NCBI GenBank assembly: GCA_035653295.1
Contig: DASRCB010000109.1
Location: 1-9,732, forward strand
DNA: 9,732 nucleotides
Reading direction: 5' to 3'
Source of the DNA: DASRCB01 sp035653295
GTDB lineage: Bacteria > Acidobacteriota > Terriglobia > Bryobacterales > Bryobacteraceae
The position numbers and the translations under genes are program-made. Of this stretch, positions 1 through 8,189 are shown piece after piece (within the stretch, counting starts at the first letter, position 1; each line of letters opens with the position of its first letter). The notes under the pieces are model-generated. The model had not been told where the DNA came from. It ran no database searches and saw only the letters and a program-made list of their open reading frames with translations.

Positions 1-3000
1 CGCCGCCCCGCCTCCGTTCAGTACCGTCGTCGTCAGCGGCCGGTTCTCCACATCCACCTGCGTCGGGTCCACCGCCGCCGTCGGCGGCGCCGTCCCCGCC
101 GGCCGGTTCAGCGACGGATCGTATACCTGGCTGTACACCGGCCCCGTCCCCTTCGTCACCGTCTTCGCCGTCAGGTTTCCCCACCCGTCATAGCTGTACT
201 GCTGCCCCCACAGGCTGTCCGCCGTCTGCGCCCCTGCCAGCCGGTTCAGCGCATCGTACGTGTAACTCACCTGCTCTCCCGTCACCCCGTCGATCTTCTG
301 CGCGATCCGCCCGTTGTTCTGCCCCGCCGCGTAGACGTATTGCTCGTCCATCACCGTCGGCCCGCCCCAGGACGTCGCCGTGATCCGCGTCAACTGCCCC
401 AGCGGGTTGTACGTCCGCGTCTCCGACATGCCGAACCAGTTCGCCGTGTTGCAACAGTTCGGCTGGAACCGGCTCCCGAACGTCAACAGTTCCCCCGCCG
501 GTCCCCACGTCGCCGAGGGCGTCGCGTATCCGTTGGGTCCATTCGAGGTCATCGAACTCGGCCGCCCCATCGCATCGTACGCGATGCTCGTCCCATATCC
601 GGCCGCCCCGTCCCCCGGATACTGCATCCCCGTCATCCGGCCCTCATTATCCCACGTGTATCCCACATCGAAATTCACCGGCGCTTGCGGCTGCCCCGTC
701 AATGCATTGTCCTTCGGCACGAACTGCAGCCGCTGCGTCGCCACTCTCCCGGAAGTCGTGTAGTTGTACTGGTAGCTGAACCATTCCGGGCTGCCGGCCT
801 GCTCGTTATGGAACATCACCGCCGCCAGCCTCCCTGCCGTGTTTTGCGAGAACCCGGAGGAATCGAACGGATTTCCATCGTAGAAATAGTCCACCCGTTG
901 GTTCGCCTGCTCGATCGGCGCCTGCAATTCCCACGGCATGGGAAGCCTGTAATGGCGCACTTCCGTCAGCCGCCCGTAGCCATCGTAGCTGTACTGCGTC
1001 TGCTGTCCCCGCGCATCGGTCCGCTGCGTGACGTGATGCGCGCCATCGTACTGATACTGCACCGTTCCCGCTTCCGGCGTGGTTTCGCTGGCCAGATCCG
1101 TGCCGCTCCAGGTGAAGGTCCGGGTCTGGGTGTAGGTCCCGCCGTTGTACGGCCGCGGCATCGCAACCTGAAGCAACTGATTGACCGCGTTGTAGGTGTA
1201 GCTCGTGACGAAATTGGCGCCCCCGGAGGGATTCGGCTCGGTGACCGCAATCAGATTGCCGATGGCATCCCTCGTGTACGTCTTCCATTTGCCGGCCGCG
1301 TCCGTGACGGTCGTCTGGTTGCCGACGTATGCGGTCGTGGTGGTGCTGCCATCCGCCAGCGTGACCGCGATGGTGCGGCCCGAGGCATCGTAGGTGTAGG
1401 TGGTCCAGATGGGCGGCGCACCGGGCGCGTGCGGCCGCGACGTTCGCCAGAGCTTGCCGAGCGGCGAGCAGGCGCACGGAGCGTACTGCGTCTCGGCAAC
1501 GGAAACTGTCGTGCTCCCGTTCCCCGTGTCCACCTCGATCGTTCGGCCGAAACCATCCAGCGTGGTTTTCGTCCAGCGGCCGTTGACGGTCGCGGTTTGC
1601 GTGTTGGGGTTATAGGTGTAAGTGTACGTGGTCGCCGCGCCATCCGATGACGTGGAGCCGATCGGACGCCCGTAGACGTCGTAGCCCGTTGTGAAGGTTG
1701 CGCCGTTCGGGCTCGTCACCTGGGTGACGGCCCAGGAGCTGGCATAGGATATGGTGTTGGCGAGACTGGAATTACCCCCAGGAGTGATGACGCCCGGCAG
1801 AGAGTAGTTGGAATCAGCCGAGTTCGTAACACTGACCGTGAGCCCGGAGCCATCCTGGACCTGATACACAGCTCCCGTGTCCTGATAAAAGGATCTGCGA
1901 ACTCCGTCGATCCCGTTCCGTTGCGTCACATTGCCGCGATACGGGAAGTTGGTGTTATACGCCGGGTCGTGCACGGACATGCCGATGGTTGCCTGCATCG
2001 GGTAGCCGTCATAGGCGTTCTGCACCAGAGTGATGGTTCCCGCGCTCGAAGTCGCGGTCGCCTGTAACAGCCGGTTGCGGATGTAATATGCCGTGTAGCT
2101 TGGGTTGGCCTGGTGCAGGTAGGAAAAGTTGTACGTCCACGTCGGCGAGTTGGATCCGTAATCCAGAATCTGCTGCTGGAGAAGATTGCCGTAGGTATCC
2201 AGCGTCTGGTACGTGGTCGTGCTCGGCCAACTGGGCGTAGCGTAACCCGGGGACGGGCTACTAGGGCTTACCCAGGTTATCGAGGCGTAAATGTATGGGT
2301 TGCCGGCTGGATCTTGCGTCCACGCCCATTGGTACATCCTGTTGTCCGCGGTATTCGACGCCGTACGTTCGCTCTTCCAGGTGGGCACGACCAGGGCTCC
2401 CGAAGGCGTTGTGCCGAACCACCACACACGGGAACCGGTCGGCACGGAGTCGTACACCTGTGTTACCCCGTGGTACGGCTGTGCTGCGTCTGCTGCGTCG
2501 TTATGCCAAAATCCCCAGCCCATTCCGGCAAACTCCGGCATGTACCGGTTTTGGACCTCGCGCAAAGTAATTCCGGTCCCGTACGTGAAAGCACGGTAAG
2601 TCCATTGCAGAACCCCGCCCAGGGGTGTTGTCATCTGGGTCATCTCTCCGGATGTGTCGTACTGGAATGCCGTCGCGATTCCGAGACCGGTCGTGGCTAC
2701 CGATTGCAGCGTGGTCGTAGTTCCGAACGCGCTTCCGTCGAATGGAGATGCCAGCGGCTGACTTTCGGCATAGCTGAACGTGTATGCTTCGGGGGTCTGC
2801 ACCCGACTCACGATACCGGTCAGATGCGGGATGGGATCGGTATTGTAGCTAAATGTGTAAGAGGGCGAGGAGTACGGCGGGTGCCAGTACGCACGCGAGT
2901 CCGTGATCGTCAGAATCCGCGCGCTGGAGTTGCCCGCCGGGCTCCCGGAGCCTTGGGCGTACACAATGCTGATATAGTTCCCGTTGGAATCTTCCATGGT

Positions 3001-4482
3001 CGTCGGGTAAAGCGTCCCGGCGTCCTGCTCGCCGCCCGCCGATTGGCACCCGAGCGTCCAGAACGATCCATCGTTGAAATGCAGCACATTGGCGTTAGCG
3101 TCGAAGTTGGCGTAGGTGCCCTGGATCGAGGTCCACACGCCGCCGTTGTTCTGATCCAGCCGGTATTCGGCGCCGGTCGAGTCGGTGTACAGGTAGTGAT
3201 CGACCTGTGAGCCCGCCCAGATCGGCGTAATGGCGCCCGCCAGCAGCTTCCAGCCGAAGCCATAGCCTACGTCCTGGCCGAGCAGCCATGTTCCATTGGC
3301 ATCCTGCCGCCACATCTGCGAGTTGTAGCTCAATCGAAACGTGACGCTCCAATTGCCGCGGCTCATCGCAGTAATCAGCGGAACGGAGAAGTTGAGGTTT
3401 CCCGAAATCACGTCGATCTGCTCCCCGGCATCGCCCCAGTACGCGCCCGTCGCCTGCACGCCCACACGCCGTGGATCGAAGCCGCCGGAGGGTCCGGTGT
3501 GCGGTTGCGGCGCGATTACGTCGGCAACCATCGCCTTGGGTCTGGCAGGAGGCTGCGGCAGCGGCGCCTTCGGCACAAACGGCGCCGGCCATGCCGGGGC
3601 CGTCACGGTCACGGAAGCCGCCGGAGAAAAATTGAAGTGCTGATCGACCGCGTAGATTGTGTACGTATGTGTGGACTTCGGCGCAACGGCCTCGTCCTGA
3701 AACACGGGGGCCGTCGTCCGGCCCAGATACGCGCCGTCGCGGTAAACCCAATAACCGGCCAGGCCCGCGCTCGCCGCTGGAGCGGCCGCCGGAGCCCACC
3801 GCAAGTCGATGCGATTCGGAAATGCCGATGCGGTAGCCTTCTCCAGCGCCGGTGGCGCGACCCGGGAAATCGTGCCGAGCTCTACCTGGGAGATCGCGTT
3901 CCCCGCTGGTGTGCCGTGGGCTCCGATCCCCGGCTGTCCGGCCGCTGCGCCGGGATCGATCGCGAATTCCATCGGCACATCCTGATCGGGCCAGAATAGC
4001 AGCACGCTTCCGTGGACCGCCATCCGGATCGTCATACCGTTGCGGCAGGAATGCGGGAAGGAGGAGAGCGCCGCCACACCCGCGGCCGTGCTCTGCAGGA
4101 CCACGAACGTAGCGCCGCACTGCCCGTTGGTAAACGTCGGGTTCTGCATCTCCACTGCGAGATAGGAGCCCCCGCCGCTACCCGCCGTTCGCGCGCCGGC
4201 CGAAGCCTGAACGAACGCCGTATAGGAGCCCCCGGACGAGAGCAGCGTCAGCGTCATCCGGACCTCGGCTTCCAGCGTCCCATCCGGGACGGGAATTCGC
4301 GAGAGAAGCGTCCCTCCCGCGGCATCCGGGGCCGTCAGCCCGCCGCCGGTCGCGGCCACCGTGCCGGCGGTAGTCCACTTGTTGGGATCGATGTGAGTCA
4401 GGTTGTCCGTCAGATAATACTGGTAGCCGCCCCACGCCGGCGCGACGCACAGCAGGAACACACCCGCAGATACGAGCCTCAT
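1..4482 (-). CDS. Secreted RHS/YD-repeat protein with N-terminal LamG-like and FnIII-like regions, C-terminus outside the window
   Basis: The minus-strand frame starting with ATG at 4482 has no stop down to position 1; I read every codon. That gives at least 1494 residues. Residues 1-18 look like a signal peptide (MRLVSAGVFLLCVAPAWG). Residues about 20-205 form a beta-rich region resembling LamG/concanavalin-like domains (weak call). Residues about 212-294 read as a fibronectin type III domain, with a WVYRDGAYLGRT stretch and a TYTIYAVD strand. A proline-rich linker follows, then the RHS-type opening with SGNLNFSVPL at about 360-369. From there to the edge are many YD-type repeats, for example YTYDASGRT, YSYDGYGRLTEV, YTYDALNRL and YSYDGWGNLT. 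Such proteins form beta-cocoon shells that often enclose a variable C-terminal effector; here the core and any effector lie left of the window. The start overlaps the stop of the upstream small gene by ATGA, so translation is probably coupled. Whether it is a toxin, an adhesin or a wall protein cannot be told from this part. Confidence 0.93.
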   Translation of the reverse strand, partial: MRLVSAGVFLLCVAPAWGGYQYYLTDNLTHIDPNKWTTAGTVAATGGGLTAPDAAGGTLLSRIPVPDGTLEAEVRMTLTLLSSGGSYTAFVQASAGARTAGSGGGSYLAVEMQNPTFTNGQCGATFVVLQSTAAGVAALSSFPHSCRNGMTIRMAVHGSVLLFWPDQDVPMEFAIDPGAAAGQPGIGAHGTPAGNAISQVELGTISRVAPPALEKATASAFPNRIDLRWAPAAAPAASAGLAGYWVYRDGAYLGRTTAPVFQDEAVAPKSTHTYTIYAVDQHFNFSPAASVTVTAPAWPAPFVPKAPLPQPPARPKAMVADVIAPQPHTGPSGGFDPRRVGVQATGAYWGDAGEQIDVISGNLNFSVPLITAMSRGNWSVTFRLSYNSQMWRQDANGTWLLGQDVGYGFGWKLLAGAITPIWAGSQVDHYLYTDSTGAEYRLDQNNGGVWTSIQGTYANFDANANVLHFNDGSFWTLGCQSAGGEQDAGTLYPTTMEDSNGNYISIVYAQGSGSPAGNSSARILTITDSRAYWHPPYSSPSYTFSYNTDPIPHLTGIVSRVQTPEAYTFSYAESQPLASPFDGSAFGTTTTLQSVATTGLGIATAFQYDTSGEMTQMTTPLGGVLQWTYRAFTYGTGITLREVQNRYMPEFAGMGWGFWHNDAADAAQPYHGVTQVYDSVPTGSRVWWFGTTPSGALVVPTWKSERTASNTADNRMYQWAWTQDPAGNPYIYASITWVSPSSPSPGYATPSWPSTTTYQTLDTYGNLLQQQILDYGSNSPTWTYNFSYLHQANPSYTAYYIRNRLLQATATSSAGTITLVQNAYDGYPMQATIGMSVHDPAYNTNFPYRGNVTQRNGIDGVRRSFYQDTGAVYQVQDGSGLTVSVTNSADSNYSLPGVITPGGNSSLANTISYASSWAVTQVTSPNGATFTTGYDVYGRPIGSTSSDGAATTYTYTYNPNTQTATVNGRWTKTTLDGFGRTIEVDTGNGSTTVSVAETQYAPCACSPLGKLWRTSRPHAPGAPPIWTTYTYDASGRTIAVTLADGSTTTTAYVGNQTTVTDAAGKWKTYTRDAIGNLIAVTEPNPSGGANFVTSYTYNAVNQLLQVAMPRPYNGGTYTQTRTFTWSGTDLASETTPEAGTVQYQYDGAHHVTQRTDARGQQTQYSYDGYGRLTEVRHYRLPMPWELQAPIEQANQRVDYFYDGNPFDSSGFSQNTAGRLAAVMFHNEQAGSPEWFSYQYNYTTSGRVATQRLQFVPKDNALTGQPQAPVNFDVGYTWDNEGRMTGMQYPGDGAAGYGTSIAYDAMGRPSSMTSNGPNGYATPSATWGPAGELLTFGSRFQPNCCNTANWFGMSETRTYNPLGQLTRITATSWGGPTVMDEQYVYAAGQNNGRIAQKIDGVTGEQVSYTYDALNRLAGAQTADSLWGQQYSYDGWGNLTAKTVTKGTGPVYSQVYDPSLNRPAGTAPPTAAVDPTQVDVENRPLTTTVLNGGGAA

Positions 4483-4883
4483 GGCATCACCGTCCCGAAC
4501 TGATCCAGGGAGAAGCTCTTGCGGAACTTCTTCAGGGCGGCTTCGATGGCCGCCTGGCTGTCCTTGCCTTTCTCGAAGACCGTAACGGTCTTGTCGTTCA
4601 AGAGCGGCTGAAAAGCCGATCGCTCCCAGGCCACGAACTCGACCAGCGCAAAGCGGCCGTCGTCGCTCAACTGTTGCGAGTACGCGATAATTCCGGTTCG
4701 CGGTGGATTCGCCGCCGGCGGCCAGGGCGCATATTGCGGCCTCCTCGGATCGGTCGGTGTCCCCGAACCGACCACCGGCACCACACAGATAACTCGGCTG
4801 TATGTGTTCTTCGGATCGACCTTTCGTTGAGCAACGCTGGATCCGGCGACTAACAGGAAGAGCAAGATCGCCCTAAGTGGCAT
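4479..4883 (-). CDS. Small secreted protein of unknown function, coupled to the YD-repeat gene
   Basis: This is a 134-residue protein. Residues 1-18 form a clear Sec signal peptide (MPLRAILLFLLVAGSSVA), probably cut before Q19. The mature part is about 115 residues, with a proline-rich segment (PRRPQYAPWPPAANPPRT) followed by a predicted strand-rich part (GRFALVEFVAW) and a lysine-rich helix near the C-terminus. No catalytic motif, cysteine pair or known domain is recognised. Its TGA overlaps the ATG of the giant YD-repeat gene (ATGA, 4479-4482), so the two are very likely made together in the same compartment. Roles as a chaperone, partner or protective protein for the YD-repeat protein are possible but rest only on linkage. 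Immunity genes of RHS toxins usually lie downstream of the toxin, so an immunity role is less likely. No Shine-Dalgarno sequence is visible before the ATG. Confidence 0.85.
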   Translation of the reverse strand: MPLRAILLFLLVAGSSVAQRKVDPKNTYSRVICVVPVVGSGTPTDPRRPQYAPWPPAANPPRTGIIAYSQQLSDDGRFALVEFVAWERSAFQPLLNDKTVTVFEKGKDSQAAIEAALKKFRKSFSLDQFGTVMP

Positions 4884-4963
4884 GAGGTAAGATAGACGAT
4901 TTCTACCCCCCCCGGTCCATAGGGAACTTCCCTGATTCGGGTACTACCGCGAAGCGAGCCGCC
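4884..4963 (-). promoter_or_regulatory. 80-bp gap between bshA and the small secreted gene, with a palindrome and a possible leaderless promoter
   Basis: Just after the bshA stop lies a perfect palindrome, AGGGAAcTTCCCT (4921-4933). Next, on the minus strand, comes a G8 tract (plus-strand C8, 4906-4913). The hexamer TATCTT (4889-4894) ends 5 nt before the ATG at 4883 and resembles a -10 box placed as in leaderless transcripts, which fits the absence of a Shine-Dalgarno sequence. No good -35 box is seen at the usual distance. The palindrome has no T-run after it, so it is not a convincing terminator and could be an operator. Read-through from bshA is equally possible. Confidence 0.3.
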
Positions 4964-6100
4964 TCACGCGCCCCGCACGTCGTCGTAATACCGCTCGTAT
5001 TGCGGAATGATCTTATCTGTGCAGAAGCGCTCCGCGGCGTGCCAGCGGCCGGCCTTAGCCATGCGATAGTGCAGCGCGTCGTCGCGAAGCAGCGCGGCCA
5101 CGCGCGCGGCCTGCGCGGCGATATCGCCTGCCGGCTCGAGAAACCCGTTCTCGCCATCCGCGATCAATTCCGGCACGCCGCCGACGCGCGTCGCCACGGG
5201 CACCACTCCGCAGGCCATCGCTTCCAGCGCCACCAGCCCGAACGCTTCCATCTCGCTCGGCATCAGCAGCACATGCGCCAGCGGGATCAGCCGCTCCACG
5301 TGGTTCTGCTTGCCCAGGAAGGAAACGTGCCGCTCCACATGCAGTTCGCGCGCCAGGTGCTCGGCCGGGCCGCGCTCGGGGCCATCTCCCACCATCAGGA
5401 GGTGGGCCGGCGCCGTCTTGCGTACTTCCGCAAGAATGCGGATGCAGTCCTGCACGCGCTTCACCGGCCGGAAATTCGAGAGGTGGATCAGCAGCTTCTC
5501 GCCACCCGGCGCATACTCCGCCGCGCCCTTCTTCTCATCGTCCGGATGGTACAACTCGCAGTTGACGAAATTCGGGATGACGCGGATCTCGTTCGGGACG
5601 CCGAAGACGTCCACCGTCCGCTGCCGCAGATATTCGCTGATCGAAGTAATACCGTCCGATTTTTCGATCGAGAATTTGGTGATCGGAAAATACGAGGGTT
5701 CCGCGCCCACCAGCGTAATATCGGTTCCGTGCAGCGTCGTGATGAACGGAACGCGGTGCGAGTGATCGCGGGATGCCTCCAGCATCTGCTGCGCCAGCAG
5801 CGCCGCGATGGAATGCGGGATCGCGTAATGAACGTGCAGCAGGTCGAGCCGGTACGCCTCCGCCACCTCCGCCATGCGCGACGCCAGCGCCAGGCAGTAA
5901 GGCGGGTATTGAAACAGCGGATAAGTCGAAACCTCGACCTCGTGATAGTGAATGCGCGGCAGTCCCGGATCGAGGCGGATCGGATTGGCGTAGCTGATGA
6001 AATGGACGTCATGGCCCCGCGCCGCGAGCTCCAGCCCCAGCTCCGTCGCCACGATGCCGCTGCCGCCGTAAGTGGGGTAGCAGGTGATTCCGATGTTCAT
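4964..6100 (-). CDS. bshA: N-acetyl-alpha-D-glucosaminyl L-malate synthase BshA (bacillithiol biosynthesis)
   Basis: This is a GT4-family, GT-B fold retaining glycosyltransferase of 378 residues, the usual BshA length. It transfers GlcNAc from UDP-GlcNAc to L-malate in the cytoplasm, the first step of bacillithiol synthesis. The N-terminus MNIGITCYPTYGGSGIVATE is the family signature, with the glycine-rich loop at 12-15. HVHYAIPHS (89-97) and TTLHGTDITLVG (121-132) are further BshA-type motifs. The C-terminal nucleotide-sugar domain has SNFRPVKRV (208-216), VGDGPE (237-242) and the EX7E pair E285/E293 in EAFGLVALE. The frame is open upstream to 6184, but the start at 6100 is chosen because it gives the family N-terminus and the ATGA overlap with the preceding gene's stop at 6097. 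The later pathway genes bshB and bshC are not in this window. A close GT4 paralogue with another acceptor is possible but less likely given the motif match. Confidence 0.93.
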   Translation of the reverse strand: MNIGITCYPTYGGSGIVATELGLELAARGHDVHFISYANPIRLDPGLPRIHYHEVEVSTYPLFQYPPYCLALASRMAEVAEAYRLDLLHVHYAIPHSIAALLAQQMLEASRDHSHRVPFITTLHGTDITLVGAEPSYFPITKFSIEKSDGITSISEYLRQRTVDVFGVPNEIRVIPNFVNCELYHPDDEKKGAAEYAPGGEKLLIHLSNFRPVKRVQDCIRILAEVRKTAPAHLLMVGDGPERGPAEHLARELHVERHVSFLGKQNHVERLIPLAHVLLMPSEMEAFGLVALEAMACGVVPVATRVGGVPELIADGENGFLEPAGDIAAQAARVAALLRDDALHYRMAKAGRWHAAERFCTDKIIPQYERYYDDVRGA

Positions 6101-7050
6101 TGCGCCGTCATGTGGAGCACGCCGTAGCCGATCTGTCCGTTCAGGTTTTCGTCCGGCCGCGCGATATCGCCGCCGCCGAACCACACCCCGAACGTCGAAT
6201 CGCCGGCCGCCTCCACGCTAGGATCGCACAGAACTTTCGAGTCCCACGCCGACGCGCCCGCAAATACGTCCGGCAGCTTCGTCCAATGCACGCCATCGGA
6301 CGACCGCGCAATGCCCAGCCGCCGCACCTCGCCCGAGCCGCGCCCCGTGTACAGCATCCAGTAATACCCGCGCGCCTGCCAGACCGCGGGCTCGCCAAGC
6401 CCGTTTTCGTCGAACGCGCCCGGCTCGCCAATCTCCAGGACAGGATTCGAGACCAGCTTCTGCCAATGGATGCCGTCGCTCGACCGCGCCACGCCGATGC
6501 GCTGCCGCGCCGCGCGATCCTGGCCGAGGAAGTACATGTAGAATTCGGAGCCGATGCGGATGACGCACGGATCGGCGACGCCGCGCTCGTCCCAACTCAT
6601 GTACGGCCCCGGCTCCAGCACGGGGCGCGGCTCCTTGCGCCAGTCGCGCGCCAGCCCGATCGCCGGCCGCTCGCGCGGCCCCGCGACGTACCAATACCAA
6701 ACCGCGCCATTCACGTTCAGCGCCGAACCGTTGGCCGCGATATACGACCCCTCCCAGGTGCGCGGATCGGGCGCCAGCACCACGCCGAGGTCGATGCCGT
6801 TCCGGTAGTGCGCCGTGCGCCAAGTCCGCCCGTCCCAGGCGGAATAATAAATATCCGGCCCGACAGTCGCGGGGTTCAGCACATCCCGCCACGCGCCACG
6901 GCGCACGACCGGCTCCGGCCGCTCCTCGAATGTGAACCGAATATTCGGATTTCCACCGCCAAGCGGCGGCAGCGTAAACTCACCATACCGGATGCACCCG
7001 GAAGCAGCCAGGACGAAGACGAGGAGCGTGCTCCCCAACCCCCGCCTCAT
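6097..7050 (-). CDS. Lipoprotein with a GH43/GH32-like five-bladed beta-propeller fold
   Basis: This 317-residue protein starts with a lipoprotein signal peptide: MRR, a hydrophobic stretch, then AASGC with the lipid-carrying Cys at 19. The rest shows repeated propeller-type blades. These include GPDIYYSAWDG (64-74), ADPCVIRIGSEFYMYF (159-174), GEPAVWQARGYYWMLYTG (219-236) and CDPSVEAAGDSTFGVWFGGGD (275-295), with two SSDGxHWxK turns at 190-197 and 250-257. Acidic residue plus Pro at blade starts and Asp-rich turns are typical of GH43/GH32/GH62 and glycosidase-like proteins. Possible catalytic acids (D160, E220, D276) are suggested only by position. It may hydrolyse or bind a polysaccharide at the cell surface; an inactive sugar-binding role is also possible. 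Its start overlaps the stop of the histidine kinase and its stop overlaps the bshA start, both as ATGA. The start at 7050 is preferred because it gives the lipoprotein signal; the longer open frame upstream is an out-of-frame shadow of the kinase gene. Confidence 0.85.
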   Translation of the reverse strand: MRRGLGSTLLVFVLAASGCIRYGEFTLPPLGGGNPNIRFTFEERPEPVVRRGAWRDVLNPATVGPDIYYSAWDGRTWRTAHYRNGIDLGVVLAPDPRTWEGSYIAANGSALNVNGAVWYWYVAGPRERPAIGLARDWRKEPRPVLEPGPYMSWDERGVADPCVIRIGSEFYMYFLGQDRAARQRIGVARSSDGIHWQKLVSNPVLEIGEPGAFDENGLGEPAVWQARGYYWMLYTGRGSGEVRRLGIARSSDGVHWTKLPDVFAGASAWDSKVLCDPSVEAAGDSTFGVWFGGGDIARPDENLNGQIGYGVLHMTAQ

Positions 7051-8186
7051 TGCAGCGGTATCCGGTACTTCAGGCTCGCGCCCCGCCCTGGCCGCGATTC
7101 GAGTGTCAGCTCCGCATTCAGTGCCCGCGCGCGGCGCTTGAGGCTGGCAGGCCCCAGCCGCAGCAGTTCCAGCTCCTCCAGCGTGTAGCTGCCGGCGAAC
7201 GGAAAACCGTGCCCGTTGTCGTCGATCGAAATCTCCAGGCCCTTGTCCGATTTTTCGAGGGAGAGCGCCACCCGAGTCGCCCCAGCGTGCTTCTGCACGT
7301 TGTGCAGCGATTCGCGGAGCATCTGCAGCACCTCGAGCGCCGTCTCCTGCGGCAGCCCCACGGGCGAGTTGGTGCCGAGAAAGGTCACCGGAATTCCGCT
7401 CTCCTTCTGGAAGCTCTCGGTCATGCGGCGCGTTACCGCGACGAAATTTCCGCCGTCCACGTCCACCGGACGCATGCTGTGCAGGAATGTGCGGAGGTCG
7501 CGCACCTGCGTCTGCGCCAGCCCCTGCAGCTCTTTTAACTCCTCCATTCCGGCGTGCGCATCCCGCTCCATCAGCTTGCGCAGGATCTCCAGGCGCATCT
7601 GCAGGCTGATGAAGCTTTGCAGCGGCCCGTCGTGAAAATCCGACGCGATACGCTGCCGCTCCTCCTCGCGCGCCTTTTCGACCGCCTTCTCGGCGGCGGC
7701 GGCGCGCAGATCCGCGGCCTCGGCGGCGCGCTTCTGACGCTGCTGGCTGACGGCGAAGCCGCAGGCCAGCGTGCCCGCGACCAGAACGGTCGGTTCCAGC
7801 ATTCGAATGGACGCGCTGGGCAGGACCGCCGCGCAAACCGCGCAGATCCCCGCGATCACAACCAACTCGATCGCCGTGTAAAACGCCAGCGCCTCGGTGA
7901 GGAGATACAGAAAAAAGACCGAGGCCATCCACACGAGGTGCTCGGCGCCGAGCGTCGCCAGAGCCAGGAAAAACACCACGTCCAACAACAGCGCCACCAG
8001 CCCCGAAAACCCCTTCATGCCCTTGAAACGCAGCGCGACCAAAGCCGTGTACAGTAGGAACGCGCCGAACAAGCTGCGGACGACTACGGGCGAGCTCAGC
8101 GGATAAACGAAGCTGAGCCCTAGCGCGATGGCCGCCAGCGCGGCCCGCACCCAGGCGATGTAACGTAGCCAGGAGGCGGCAAACAC
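7047..8186 (-). CDS. Membrane sensor histidine kinase, HisKA_3 (NarL/DesK-like) type
   Basis: This 379-residue kinase starts with GTG at 8186, 3 nt after the stop of the methyltransferase gene. Residues about 10-147 contain roughly six hydrophobic segments (about 11-28, 34-52, 61-80, 84-103, 105-123 and 131-147), so sensing probably occurs in the membrane; no periplasmic sensor domain is visible. A charged, alanine-rich coiled-coil linker (about 150-176) leads to the dimerisation and phosphorylation helix ERQRIASDFHDGPLQS, with the phospho-accepting His at 185. The ATPase domain has the N-box RESLHNVQKHAG (291-302) and the G-box DNGHGF (323-328). It ends in RPGRGASLKYRIPLQ. Kinases of this class usually phosphorylate a LuxR/NarL-type response regulator; none is present here, so the partner must be encoded elsewhere. 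Coupling to the lipoprotein and bshA genes suggests a link to envelope or thiol stress, but this is inference. Confidence 0.92.
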   Translation of the reverse strand: MFAASWLRYIAWVRAALAAIALGLSFVYPLSSPVVVRSLFGAFLLYTALVALRFKGMKGFSGLVALLLDVVFFLALATLGAEHLVWMASVFFLYLLTEALAFYTAIELVVIAGICAVCAAVLPSASIRMLEPTVLVAGTLACGFAVSQQRQKRAAEAADLRAAAAEKAVEKAREEERQRIASDFHDGPLQSFISLQMRLEILRKLMERDAHAGMEELKELQGLAQTQVRDLRTFLHSMRPVDVDGGNFVAVTRRMTESFQKESGIPVTFLGTNSPVGLPQETALEVLQMLRESLHNVQKHAGATRVALSLEKSDKGLEISIDDNGHGFPFAGSYTLEELELLRLGPASLKRRARALNAELTLESRPGRGASLKYRIPLQ

Positions 8187-8189
8187 GGC

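Noticed and set aside
340..3210. Long plus-strand open frames (340-1650 and 2113-3210) opposite the YD-repeat gene
   Set aside because: Their translations are arginine- and proline-rich without domains, while the minus frame is open for 1494 codons and shows YD repeats throughout. They are antisense shadows of GC-rich coding sequence.
6101..6184. N-terminal extension of bshA to an upstream ATG at 6184
   Set aside because: The extra 28 residues are arginine-rich and unlike the family. The start at 6100 gives the canonical MNIGITCYP N-terminus and the ATGA overlap.
5000..7188. Plus-strand open frames opposite bshA and the lipoprotein gene (5000-6127 and 6100-7188)
   Set aside because: They have low-complexity, Arg/His-rich translations with no recognisable motif, and both lie fully antisense to well-supported genes.
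7051..7932. Extension of the lipoprotein frame upstream to 7932
   Set aside because: This part is out of frame within the histidine kinase gene and has a biased composition. A start at 7050 gives a proper lipoprotein signal peptide.
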